NCBI RefSeq assembly: GCF_003234935.1
Contig: NZ_QKSB01000002.1
Span: 1 to 64,000 of the forward strand
Direction: 5' to 3'
Source of the DNA: Putridiphycobacter roseus
GTDB lineage: Bacteria; Bacteroidota; Bacteroidia; Flavobacteriales_D; Crocinitomicaceae
Length of the DNA stretch: 64,000 bases
Shown here: piece by piece, positions 18,601 to 25,994 of the stretch
Layout: the number at the start of each line of letters is the position of its first letter
How positions within the stretch are numbered: position 1 is the stretch's first letter
Notes under the pieces: model-generated
The model's database searches: none
The model's input: only the letters and a program-made list of their open reading frames with translations
What the model was told of the DNA's origin: nothing
Program-made: the position numbers and the translations under genes

Positions 18601-20177
18601 TCATAATCTGTTTTCCCTGCCCTAGCATCAATATACTTTTTAGTTTTAGGTAAGATAGTAATGGTTTTATCTAGGCTATTGTAAGTAATAAAACCCAAAT
18701 TAGAAAGGTCTAGTAAGATAGGTACAATTTGATTAGTCGACAGCCCCATAAAGTTTGCCGCTTCACTGATTGGATAAGTCTCTTTATCATATTTATAGTA
18801 ATATTTGTAAACAGCTACCAATGGATGGGTAGCGTTCATACCTTGAATTTGACTATAAAGTCGGGCATTAAAATATTCTTTGGATTCGAATTTTGCAATT
18901 TTATTATTGGATCCAAAATTCCATTCTAGGGTCAAATTATTGTCTGATTTTCGCCAAACCAATTTATCCATGTACATGTCTAACTGGTGAAAAGAATTAG
19001 AAAAGGGCGCTTGGGCCAATCCTTCTTTATCTCTAGACATTTCAATACTTTCAATATCATACTTCAGGATTAGGCCTGGGTGAAAAATAGAATCAGCAGC
19101 ATTTAAATACAAAGTAGTACGACAATCCTCTACATAAACTCCTTTTTGATTAATACTAAAACGCATGCCAGTTGCTTTCACAAATGTTTTATTATCCTTA
19201 AAAAAAATAAGCGAAGCAGGTTCATTATCTAGACCTATACCAATAAAATTAGAACCATTCAAGGCAAAACCACCCACATAATCCACATCCTTTAAGATAT
19301 TTTTTTTGACAATTTTTTTACTAAAAGAGATAAATTGTGGATAATCGTAGTTACCATCTTTAATATCTGATTTAGCCATATCGGTAAAGGAGCCCCATAA
19401 AGGTCTATCATAGAAATCAGTATTTACAAAAGCACTATCGGAACTTATTTTTGTCGCTTTTAAGGACATGGTATAATCGGTAATACTCGCTTTATTTTTT
19501 AACGGATCCAAACCTGTTTTCGCCCAATTTATTTCACCACCTCTACCTTCCCACTTTTCAATCAGTGGTTGATAGACGCCAGTAGTATGGTACAATACCG
19601 TTGAATCAGAATACTTGTCGGCCTTACGGGATTGATTTTTATTAATGACCAAGCATTTCAGTTTAACATCATTAAATTGAATTTCCGGCTTATTTTTGAT
19701 AAAATCAAATTGATAAGTACCACCTGCAACCATCCATTCGTGTCGGGTATTAGAAAATATTACACCATTATCGAACAAACCCGCGCATGTTTCTATAAAC
19801 TCTTTAAAGGATTGTACTTTTTTCGATTGTAACAACTTATCAATAGTAGCATGCCAAGACTCAAAACTTTCTGCAGGCTGTTTATTTTTCACAAAACTAT
19901 ATGCAGAGAAAAGGTAGCCATACAAGTCAGGGTAACCCGACAATCTTTTTTCTAAAATCAAATTAGAAGTTGAAACGACTCTTGAACGGTAAGCAGGAGA
20001 GAATTCATTCATCCACACGGGTGTAAACTCCTCAATAAAAGCTTTAGTTTTTCCGCGATTTATCGCAGACAAATACTTATCGACCTGTTTAATAAACGAT
20101 TCTGGATCAGCAGAAAAGTTTTGTCCAATTCCTTGAAAAGAAATTAATAAAATAAATCCGATAAGTAAATTTTTCAT
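15606..20177 (-). CDS. Giant exported protein of unknown function (1523 aa)
   Basis: I do not recognise a family. It starts with a signal peptide (MKNLLIGFILLISFQGIGQ), so it is exported. Residues about 30-250 are helical. Most of the rest looks like repeated beta strands with recurring short phrases such as GEILLQENRNFLFEGAISAG and LNLSGSIAHFYDK, suggesting a long beta solenoid or sheet. A stretch near residues 465-515 (SEAANFMGLSTNQIVPILL) resembles a winged-helix fold, unusual for an exported protein. No transmembrane anchor or T9SS tail is visible. It begins 4 nt after prmA and precedes the 2705-aa gene by 79 nt, so the two giant proteins are probably cotranscribed and may work together. 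Confidence 0.75.
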   Translation of the reverse strand: MKNLLIGFILLISFQGIGQNFSADPESFIKQVDKYLSAINRGKTKAFIEEFTPVWMNEFSPAYRSRVVSTSNLILEKRLSGYPDLYGYLFSAYSFVKNKQPAESFESWHATIDKLLQSKKVQSFKEFIETCAGLFDNGVIFSNTRHEWMVAGGTYQFDFIKNKPEIQFNDVKLKCLVINKNQSRKADKYSDSTVLYHTTGVYQPLIEKWEGRGGEINWAKTGLDPLKNKASITDYTMSLKATKISSDSAFVNTDFYDRPLWGSFTDMAKSDIKDGNYDYPQFISFSKKIVKKNILKDVDYVGGFALNGSNFIGIGLDNEPASLIFFKDNKTFVKATGMRFSINQKGVYVEDCRTTLYLNAADSIFHPGLILKYDIESIEMSRDKEGLAQAPFSNSFHQLDMYMDKLVWRKSDNNLTLEWNFGSNNKIAKFESKEYFNARLYSQIQGMNATHPLVAVYKYYYKYDKETYPISEAANFMGLSTNQIVPILLDLSNLGFITYNSLDKTITILPKTKKYIDARAGKTDYDDIVFISDFNQITKQPATNPDGTENKDAASFNERADRLNKRKFEKMNFGTINLVSLDLSLNELDPIKLSTAQSVVVFPKNGEILLQENRNFLFEGAISAGKAEVYLDNGAFNYSDFKINLSEVSAALFRVRPIFGGGTNFIPMTSHLSKFEGELLIDNADNKAGNNSKITNYPILSTKKNAYIYYNHPSIFKGTYDSASFYFKLDPFEFDSLDNFSEQNVAFDGEMRSSGIFPVFKEKIRIQEDYAFGFKTVAPAEGYRFYGNDAKYKNDIRLSNRGLRGSGEINFLTSNTKSEDFVFFADSTMGVSNFINTSQSKADGLDVPDVIASNALVTYIPKQKILKTESKDESMYLYNSEVVMAGRTILTPQGMTGLGATYFGKAEYKSKQFELKQTEINADTADFNLADIDTVMNKEIVSFETINVKGHVDFKERVGRFESNDGTSIVNFPENQYICYMDVFNWLMDDDQLDMEKKDLTIESDLDIAESNFFSVHPKQDSLNFRSPRANFDIKSKVLTCNKVDYIDVADARITPDNNIIIIYKKAVIDPMENAVIVANFITKYHQIINANVDIKARRKYKATGDYTFIDANKKEQLIHFDEISLDSAYQTTATGKIASETNFKLSDQFDFYGNVKLKASTKYLTFDGATRINHNCDQFAKNWMKFTAEIDPNNILIPVNEKMKDLEGNDIAVGLILRNTSDYDSLGVYPAFLSSLENKTDKVLFTSSGVLTYNDQAKEYRIASSEKLINRAEKGNYISLHTQSCSMKGDGIVDLNIDIPDVALYTVGNIEYIAATGITSMNLSGSIAHFYDKKAMEFMSNGILATEGLAGIDFNRTSLEQSIKELVDEKTAENFKSDYTIKGEIKKVPKEMEKPIYFTNLKLQWDNRNKAFLSKPISGIANLYEVPIMRDFTVKFAIAYSVKNADRGDKLMYMVDLPGNTYYYYNFERLKKDTKLQVFTTDKLLEAYLLALKEDKRKQKKLGYEFSNKTIYIAQFKSLFGE

Positions 20178-20181
20178 GTTC

Positions 20182-21009
20182 TTATATTTTTTTAAAATTC
20201 AATAGGGCCCATTCATCCTTATGGTATGCTTTTTCAAAAATGAAGCCAAATTTATTTGCATGCTCAATTAAATCTGGTGCGTCGGTGCTAAAAAAGCCAC
20301 TCATTAATAAAGTTGCGTTTGGCGCAGCCACCTTTGCATAAGTTGCAATTTGATCTAACAGTATATTTTTATTGATATTGGCTATGATTAAATCGAAGGC
20401 CATATTTTTTAATAGTTCAGCCCCACCAAGCGCAACTTCTACGTGTTTGGTTTGGTTTAACGTACAATTTTCTTTGGCATTTTCAAAAGCCCATGTATCA
20501 ATATCAGGTGCAAATATTTCGATTGCTCCAAGTTTTTCAGCCAAAACAGCAAGTACTCCTGTTCCTGTCCCCATATCCAACACCTTTTTACCTTTCAAGT
20601 CTAGGCTAAGCATTTTTTGCGAAGCTAACCAAGTCGTTTGGTGATGACCGGTACCGAAAGACATTTGCGGTTGGATTCTAATCACCAATTCTCTACTGCC
20701 ATCATCTTCATGAAAGGGTGCTAAAATAGCCAATTGCTCTCCTACAAAAACGGGATCAAAATTAGATTCCCAAGCTGCATTCCAATTTTCATCTACAATT
20801 TCTTTTTCATGAAAATGTTCAATTTGAGCTGAAAAAGGCGCCAATATTTCTGTAACATTTAAGGCATAGCCTTCTTCTTTAATGTAGGCATTCAAGCCTA
20901 ATTTAGTATCCACAAAACTTTCAAAACCATTTTCAGCCAACTCAGTCATTACCACTTCGCGCCAAGGTTCTAATGTTTTAAATTCAATATTTAGTTCAAT
21001 ATAATTCAT
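20182..21009 (-). CDS. prmA: Ribosomal protein L11 methyltransferase PrmA
   Basis: A 275-aa SAM-dependent methyltransferase that trimethylates ribosomal protein L11. The N-terminal L11-recognition domain begins MNYIELNIEFKTLEPWREVV. The linker GTGHHQTTWLA precedes the catalytic domain with motif I, VLDMGTGTGVLAVLAEKLGA, then the acidic PDIDTWAFENAKENC strand and the motif IV region LIIANINKNIL. Length is close to the family norm. It overlaps tpiA by 4 nt (ATGA), showing coupling. In many Bacteroidetes clpS follows prmA directly; here two giant genes lie between them. Confidence 0.95.
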   Translation of the reverse strand: MNYIELNIEFKTLEPWREVVMTELAENGFESFVDTKLGLNAYIKEEGYALNVTEILAPFSAQIEHFHEKEIVDENWNAAWESNFDPVFVGEQLAILAPFHEDDGSRELVIRIQPQMSFGTGHHQTTWLASQKMLSLDLKGKKVLDMGTGTGVLAVLAEKLGAIEIFAPDIDTWAFENAKENCTLNQTKHVEVALGGAELLKNMAFDLIIANINKNILLDQIATYAKVAAPNATLLMSGFFSTDAPDLIEHANKFGFIFEKAYHKDEWALLNFKKI

Positions 21010-21764
21010 TCACTTACTTTACTTATAGCTGCAAAACTCTCTGCATCTAGAGAGGCACCACCAATTAATCCACCATCAATATCTTTTTGTCCCAATAGTT
21101 CTCCTGCATTATCTGGTTTCATACTGCCACCATATATAATAGGAACTTGTGTGGATACTTTTGCTCCAAATTGTTTTTCAAGTCTTAAACGAATTAATGC
21201 ATGGATTTCTTGTGCCTGCGCTGCAGTAGCAGTCTGCCCAGTACCAATGGCCCAAATAGGTTCATAGGCTATGATAACTTTTTGCATTTCATCTGCACTA
21301 AGTTCAAAAAGTACATCTTCAATTTGTTTCATAACGAATTCTTTAAAAACGTTACTTTTTCTAACTTGTAGGTGTTCACCACAACAAAATATTGGTGTCA
21401 TCCCTTGTTTTAAGACTGCCTTTACTTTCGCCAGTAACATTTTATTGTCTTCCCCAAAATACTGTCTTCTTTCCGAGTGACCAATAATCACATAAGACAC
21501 GCCCATACTCTTTAATTGAGTTGGAGAAACTTCTCCAGTAAAGGCTCCGTTATTCTCACAATATACATTTTGAGCACCTAACTTTATCCATTCATTATTT
21601 TTCAATAATTCATGAAACACACTAATGTATACTAAGGGTGGACATACAACAATTTCAGCTGTTTTATCAAACGAATCCTGCGCTTTCGCAACTTCTTGCA
21701 AAAGGGATTTTGCCTCGGCATAATCCAAATTCATTTTCCAATTTCCAATGATATATTTTTTCAT
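21006..21764 (-). CDS. tpiA: Triosephosphate isomerase
   Basis: A 252-aa TIM-barrel enzyme that interconverts dihydroxyacetone phosphate and glyceraldehyde 3-phosphate in glycolysis and gluconeogenesis. All catalytic elements are visible: Asn and Lys of GNWKMN (residues 7-12), the electrophilic His in IIGHSERR, the catalytic Glu in YEPIWAIGTG and the phosphate-binding YGGSMKPDN and GLIGGASL loops. Length is standard. It directly abuts the DoxX-type gene (no gap) and overlaps prmA by 4 nt, so it is embedded in a tightly packed operon. Confidence 0.97.
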   Translation of the reverse strand: MKKYIIGNWKMNLDYAEAKSLLQEVAKAQDSFDKTAEIVVCPPLVYISVFHELLKNNEWIKLGAQNVYCENNGAFTGEVSPTQLKSMGVSYVIIGHSERRQYFGEDNKMLLAKVKAVLKQGMTPIFCCGEHLQVRKSNVFKEFVMKQIEDVLFELSADEMQKVIIAYEPIWAIGTGQTATAAQAQEIHALIRLRLEKQFGAKVSTQVPIIYGGSMKPDNAGELLGQKDIDGGLIGGASLDAESFAAISKVSE

Positions 21765-23552
21765 TTAATTTTCAAATTTTTCTGTTAATTTTTCAAAATC
21801 GGGAATACTTTTACTTCCCCATTTGTCTAATACTGTTGCATTACTTAGGATTAATAATCCAGGATTAGAACGGACAATAATTTTTATTTCTGTACCGTCA
21901 ATAGATAAATATGGTGCATCAAATTCATTTACTGTTCTAAACTCATCCATTTGGTCTTGCGTAGCTGGTGTTAGAATATAAAACGGAATATTATTCTTTT
22001 TCGCACCGGCCAACACCTTCTTTAAGTCACTAATACTAGACTTATTATAGGATTCAATATCTCTTATAGTCATTAAAATCACCTTATCTAAGCTTAATAT
22101 ATATTGGGTGACATCTACTTTATAGTGCGCTGAAGGATCCATTAAACCATAGAATTCATCCATTTTTGTATAAAATATAGTATCTATTTCATCCGGTTCC
22201 GTTGCTTGTGGTATAAAGTAAGGTTGATAGTCATATTTACTAATCGTATCCACACCGAGTTTTGATTTCACGACTAATTTTTCTTCATAATAGCTTTCAA
22301 AATCTAATTGAACAAGGGAATCTAAAACTGGATTAGCAAGTACTTCCTTTGGCAATTTTTCGTAATCCGTCACCAAAACAAAATCATAAATAGGTGCATC
22401 AACACCAGCAGAAATCAACGTTTCTTTTCTATCTACATATACCCATTGGCTGGTATCACCATACACTTCGTATTCTCCTAAATCAAATTCTTTTTCTGTG
22501 CCTGATTGTTTATTTTTATAGACCAATTTATAGGCAACAACTTCCGCTACTCCCATATTCATTTGTTCATTTATATTATTCCCAACTTGATAAGCCCTAT
22601 AATCTTTAATTGGTAAATAATTAGTGGTATACATAGAAAACAAAAAGGAAGTAAAGGCAACAAAAACAGCCATTTTCCATGGTTTTGCAATCTTACCAAT
22701 ATTCATATTACCGACAATATAAGCGCCCAACAGCGTGAGTATGTAAAAAATAATAGGGAAATACCATCCAAAGACCCAAGAAAAGAAAATAACGACCAAT
22801 AAACTACTTGGCGCCATCACCCAATTCTCCTTGTAAGTATTTTGCTCTATTTTTCTTTGATTGATAAAAATAATAATGACAAAATAAAACAACACAAGGT
22901 CTTTCCAAAAAGACTCATAAGGTGTTAATGAACGTCCCACCGAACCTCTTAAAGCATCTCCAAAACAACCACAATCCGTCACACAATCCCGCACTGTTAA
23001 CTCTCCCATTTCTCGCAACAATTCGTTCGCTTCTACGCAAGAATAAGTATAATAAGTTAACCAAGAAAAGAATAGCATCATGAAGACAAGCAGCCAAGAA
23101 GTCAAACGAATTTTACCGCCTACAATTACGGCCACGCCTAATACTATTTCGACAATACATATAAGAATAGACAATTCTAAAACATAAGGGGTAAAACTTT
23201 CAAAAAATGGAAAATCATAACTCAAACCCATTGGAGAAAAGTATTCTTCTAACTTAAACGCAAAACCCCATGGATCATTAGCCTTTACTAATCCAGACAC
23301 TATAAATAAACCACCTACGAAGACGCGTGCAACATAGGAAAACATAAACATTCCTTTTAGCGCTGTTAATCCACCTAATCCAATAACAAAAAGTACAAAA
23401 CCAATTATTTTATATAGGACACTGTTTTCACCTGCACTTAAATGAAACCCTTTTGCTATAAAAAACACACCAATTACATTAATAATAATTGCCAATATAT
23501 TCAACAGCAGGGATCTTCCTTCAATTTCAATTTTATTATCTCTTAAACTCAT
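21765..23552 (-). CDS. DoxX/MauE-type membrane protein with periplasmic thioredoxin-like tail (BT_3928-like)
   Basis: 595 aa. The N-terminal about 300 residues hold several transmembrane helices, including a DoxX-like signature (RVFVGGLFIVSGLVKANDPW) and the Cys-rich MauE/BT_3928 motif DCVTDCGCFGDA in a loop. After a further hydrophobic cluster the last about 260 residues are soluble and probably periplasmic, with a thioredoxin-fold look (DLKKVLAGAKKNNIPFYILT) but no CxxC pair. The family is widespread in Bacteroidetes and usually lies between folP/DUF1599 and tpiA, exactly as here. A role in envelope redox or electron transfer is plausible but unproven. This protein is longer than typical members of about 370 aa. 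Confidence 0.8.
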   Translation of the reverse strand: MSLRDNKIEIEGRSLLLNILAIIINVIGVFFIAKGFHLSAGENSVLYKIIGFVLFVIGLGGLTALKGMFMFSYVARVFVGGLFIVSGLVKANDPWGFAFKLEEYFSPMGLSYDFPFFESFTPYVLELSILICIVEIVLGVAVIVGGKIRLTSWLLVFMMLFFSWLTYYTYSCVEANELLREMGELTVRDCVTDCGCFGDALRGSVGRSLTPYESFWKDLVLFYFVIIIFINQRKIEQNTYKENWVMAPSSLLVVIFFSWVFGWYFPIIFYILTLLGAYIVGNMNIGKIAKPWKMAVFVAFTSFLFSMYTTNYLPIKDYRAYQVGNNINEQMNMGVAEVVAYKLVYKNKQSGTEKEFDLGEYEVYGDTSQWVYVDRKETLISAGVDAPIYDFVLVTDYEKLPKEVLANPVLDSLVQLDFESYYEEKLVVKSKLGVDTISKYDYQPYFIPQATEPDEIDTIFYTKMDEFYGLMDPSAHYKVDVTQYILSLDKVILMTIRDIESYNKSSISDLKKVLAGAKKNNIPFYILTPATQDQMDEFRTVNEFDAPYLSIDGTEIKIIVRSNPGLLILSNATVLDKWGSKSIPDFEKLTEKFEN

Positions 23553-23560
23553 TTTTTGTT

Positions 23561-24106
23561 TTATATATTTTTTAATTCATCCATTTGTATCATTGCAAAA
23601 ACTGCATAATTCAACATATCTAAATAATTCGCATCTACACCTTCAGAAATGATAGTTTCGCCCAAATTATCTTCAATTTGCTTTGTTCTCATAATCTTCA
23701 TCAAAATCATATCCGTAAGTGAAGAAACTCGCATATCTCTCCAAGCCTCTCCATAATCATGATTTTTATTACACATTAACTCAAATGCTTCCGCCACTTT
23801 TTCTTCATATAATAAAATTGCCTTAGGCACAGAAACTTCTTCTTTTCCAGCACCTAAAGATAATTGGATTAATCCAATTACGCAATAATTAACAATAGCT
23901 ATAAACTCTCCTTCTACATCCTCACCTACTTTATTTACGCCTGTTTCTTGGATAGTCCGGATGCGTTGCGCTTTGATCAGAATTTGATCTGTAAGCGAAC
24001 TCGCTCTTAAAATCCGCCAAGACGTTCCATAATCTTGCGCTTTTTTAGTAAAAATAGAGCGACATCTATCAATAACTTTTTTATATTGGTCAATAGTTTT
24101 AGACAT
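23561..24106 (-). CDS. DUF1599 (Nmad1) domain protein
   Basis: A 181-aa protein built of two copies of the same unit. The signatures KKAQDYGTSWRILRASSLTD (first half) and NKNHDYGEAWRDMRVSSLTD (second half) recur about 90 residues apart, each followed by a K-x-x-R-x-K/R-T/Q-I-Q/E helix. This is the DUF1599 family, also named nucleotide modification associated domain 1, of unknown activity. It is divergently oriented to folP with only 26 nt between the starts, a conserved Bacteroidetes arrangement, and heads the long operon running to tRNA-Arg. A folate or nucleotide link is inferred from the neighbourhood only. Confidence 0.9.
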   Translation of the reverse strand: MSKTIDQYKKVIDRCRSIFTKKAQDYGTSWRILRASSLTDQILIKAQRIRTIQETGVNKVGEDVEGEFIAIVNYCVIGLIQLSLGAGKEEVSVPKAILLYEEKVAEAFELMCNKNHDYGEAWRDMRVSSLTDMILMKIMRTKQIEDNLGETIISEGVDANYLDMLNYAVFAMIQMDELKNI

Positions 24107-24132
24107 TATATTAATTCAGATATTATTCAGCC

Positions 24133-24987
24133 GTGAAAGATACTATTTTTAGCCCAAATTTTAGCTTGAATTTGAAAGGTAATTTAAGAGTTTTTACACA
24201 CCCAATAGTCATGGGCATTTTAAACACCACGCCAGATAGTTTTTTTGAAGGGAATAGGGTCAAAAATGAAGACATTCTCTTAAAAAAAGCAAAAGAGATG
24301 GTAGACGCAAAAGTAGACATCATTGATATTGGTGGTTTTTCTAGCAGGCCAGGTGCTGATTTTGTAACAGAAGAAGAGGAGTTATCACGTGTACTTCCTG
24401 CCATAAAAAGCATTCATAAAAAATTCCCCACTCTCCCCATATCCATTGACACATTTCGATCAACTGTTGCAGACGAAGCATTAAAAGCAGGAGCATGTAT
24501 CGTTAACGATATCAGCGGTGGTTGTGAAGAAAGTGAGATTTTCCACATTGCTGCCAAACACAAAGCCCCATTTATCATGATGCACATGCGAGGCACCGCC
24601 ACAAACATGATGAAAGACACTACCTATGCGCATCTCTTACCCGATTTAGCCCTGTATTTCTCTATTCAAATTAACAAAGCCAAACTTGCGGGAGTTAAAG
24701 ACATTATTATAGATCCGGGTCTGGGCTTTAGTAAAACATTAGATCAAAATTACGAAGCCGTCAAAAATTTAGCCCAACTTAAAGCATTAGGACATCCAAT
24801 TTTAATAGGCGCATCCAGAAAATCCATGTTAAATAAACTATTAAACATTTCAGCAGACGCAGCACTAAACGCTACCACTGCAATAAACACGATAGCATGC
24901 TTGAATGGCGCATCCATTTTAAGGGTACATGATGTAAAAGAAGCAAAAGAAACCATTTGTATTGTCGACAAAATGAACCAAGTTTAA
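24133..24987 (+). CDS. folP: Dihydropteroate synthase
   Basis: A 284-aa TIM-barrel enzyme of folate synthesis, condensing p-aminobenzoate with hydroxymethyl-dihydropterin pyrophosphate. Visible are the pterin/sulfonamide-site motifs MGILNTTPDSFFEGN, IDIGGFSSRPGAD, SIDTFRSTVA, NDISGG, MMHMRG, IIDPGLGFSKT and GASRKSM. The start is GTG at 24133; no ATG lies upstream in frame near enough. It is transcribed divergently from DUF1599, so its promoter must lie in or at the start of that gene. Length and motifs are normal. Confidence 0.96.
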   Translation: MKDTIFSPNFSLNLKGNLRVFTHPIVMGILNTTPDSFFEGNRVKNEDILLKKAKEMVDAKVDIIDIGGFSSRPGADFVTEEEELSRVLPAIKSIHKKFPTLPISIDTFRSTVADEALKAGACIVNDISGGCEESEIFHIAAKHKAPFIMMHMRGTATNMMKDTTYAHLLPDLALYFSIQINKAKLAGVKDIIIDPGLGFSKTLDQNYEAVKNLAQLKALGHPILIGASRKSMLNKLLNISADAALNATTAINTIACLNGASILRVHDVKEAKETICIVDKMNQV

Positions 24988-25203
24988 CTTTTCGGAATAA
25001 CGGTTACCTTAATTTTTATTTCAATCGGTTTATCACTGATTTGGTAAAAAAACTCTACGATTTTATGTAGGAGATCTACTTACCCTTGGGATCAAATAAA
25101 ATTTGTTCAAGCGCCATCTCCTCTAGAAAAATGGCTTTATGGGAAAACATCACTTTAGTAAAAGTCGCGCCAAAATTAACGAAGACAATCGTTGATTGTA
25201 TTT
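24984..25203 (-). pseudogene. Possible frameshifted minus-strand coding remnant
   Basis: On the minus strand an open stretch encodes IVFVNFGATFTKVMFSHKA and FLEEMALEQILFDPKGK, then stops. Shifting by one base just before that stop continues as VDLLHKIVEFFYQISDKPIE and VTVIPKS, ending in TAA at 24984-24986 against the folP stop. The joined peptide of about 75 residues reads like a real small protein with one frameshift. I do not recognise a family, and chance cannot be excluded. Confidence 0.3.
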
Positions 25204-25271
25204 TCAAATTCACCCTAGAGAATCACGCCTACTTCCGCATTAGGGTATATGTACGATTTACTTATAAATAA

Positions 25272-25308
25272 AAGTACCGCCCCGTTATTTAAAACAGAAG
25301 CGGTACTT
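25272..25308 (-). terminator. Terminator downstream of the DUF1573 gene
   Basis: A perfect 9-bp stem, AAGTACCGC / GCGGTACTT, with a 19-nt loop is followed on the minus strand by TTATTTATA. It is 39 nt beyond the stop of the DUF1573 gene. A second small hairpin, TAGGAA-TAGC-TTCCTA, lies at 25326-25341. Confidence 0.65.
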
Positions 25309-25346
25309 AAAGATAAGACTATTACTAGGAATAGCTTCCTATTTTT

Positions 25347-25808
25347 TTAACCTTGTGTTGTTGGTCCACCATTTACTGGTGCAGAACCTGCAGGTTTAGG
25401 TTTAATTTCCCCTTTAATTCTTACTACTTTTCTAGGTGACTGTACAGCATTAGAAGTAATTGTTACAGACTTGTTAATTGGTCCAGTTCTTTTTGTGTCA
25501 TATTTCACACTAATCTCAGCAGTTGCTCCTGGTGCGATTGGTTCTTTTGGCCAAGTAGGAACAGTACAACCACAAGATCCTTTACAAGAAGAAATGATCA
25601 ACGGTAAATTACCAGTGTTAGTTACTGTAAAAACACAAACACCATTCGCTCCGTTTTCAATAGTTCCGTAATCATGTACATCTTTGTCAACAGAAAGTTC
25701 TGGTCCACTTACGACTTGGTTAGTTGTTGCTTCTTGTGCAATTGAATTGTTGTTAAAACCTACAGTTGCAGCAGCTAATAATACTAATGATAATAATACT
25801 TTTTTCAT
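25347..25808 (-). CDS. Exported DUF1573 protein
   Basis: A 153-aa protein with a signal peptide (residues 1-25, ending SIAQ) followed by one DUF1573 immunoglobulin-like (ASH/HYDIN-related) domain: HDYGTIENGANGVCVFTVTN, ISSCKGSCGCTVPTWPKEPI, APGATAEISVKYDT and a closing VVRIKGEI strand. The Cys-x-x-x-Cys-x-Cys cluster is conserved in the family. It ends in a Gly/Pro/Thr-rich tail. The protein is probably periplasmic or surface exposed. The function is unknown, though the family is very common in Bacteroidetes. It is monocistronic, with a clear promoter and terminator. Confidence 0.9.
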   Translation of the reverse strand: MKKVLLSLVLLAAATVGFNNNSIAQEATTNQVVSGPELSVDKDVHDYGTIENGANGVCVFTVTNTGNLPLIISSCKGSCGCTVPTWPKEPIAPGATAEISVKYDTKRTGPINKSVTITSNAVQSPRKVVRIKGEIKPKPAGSAPVNGGPTTQG

Positions 25809-25830
25809 GATTGTAATTTTTTATTCCCTA

Positions 25831-25863
25831 CAAATATAATACACACCTAAGCAATTTCAAAAA
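25831..25863 (-). promoter_or_regulatory. Promoter of the DUF1573 gene
   Basis: On the minus strand TATATTTG (25831-25838) is preceded by TTTTTG with 19 nt between, a textbook Bacteroidetes -7/-33 pair, 22 nt upstream of the ATG. Confidence 0.75.
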
Positions 25864-25974
25864 GTTTAACAATTCGTTAACATTTTTTCCAAAATATACG
25901 TGAAAACTCAAATCAATATCCCTACCTTTATAATGAAAATTAAAAATTACTACCCAATTTTCATATCAACCTTA

Positions 25975-25982
25975 TAAATTTG
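25975..25982 (+). promoter_or_regulatory. Possible -7 element of recQ
   Basis: TAAATTTG fits TAnnTTTG and lies 12 nt before the recQ ATG, implying a very short leader. No TTG is found at -33. Confidence 0.4.
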
Positions 25983-25994
25983 AGTTTTTAAATA

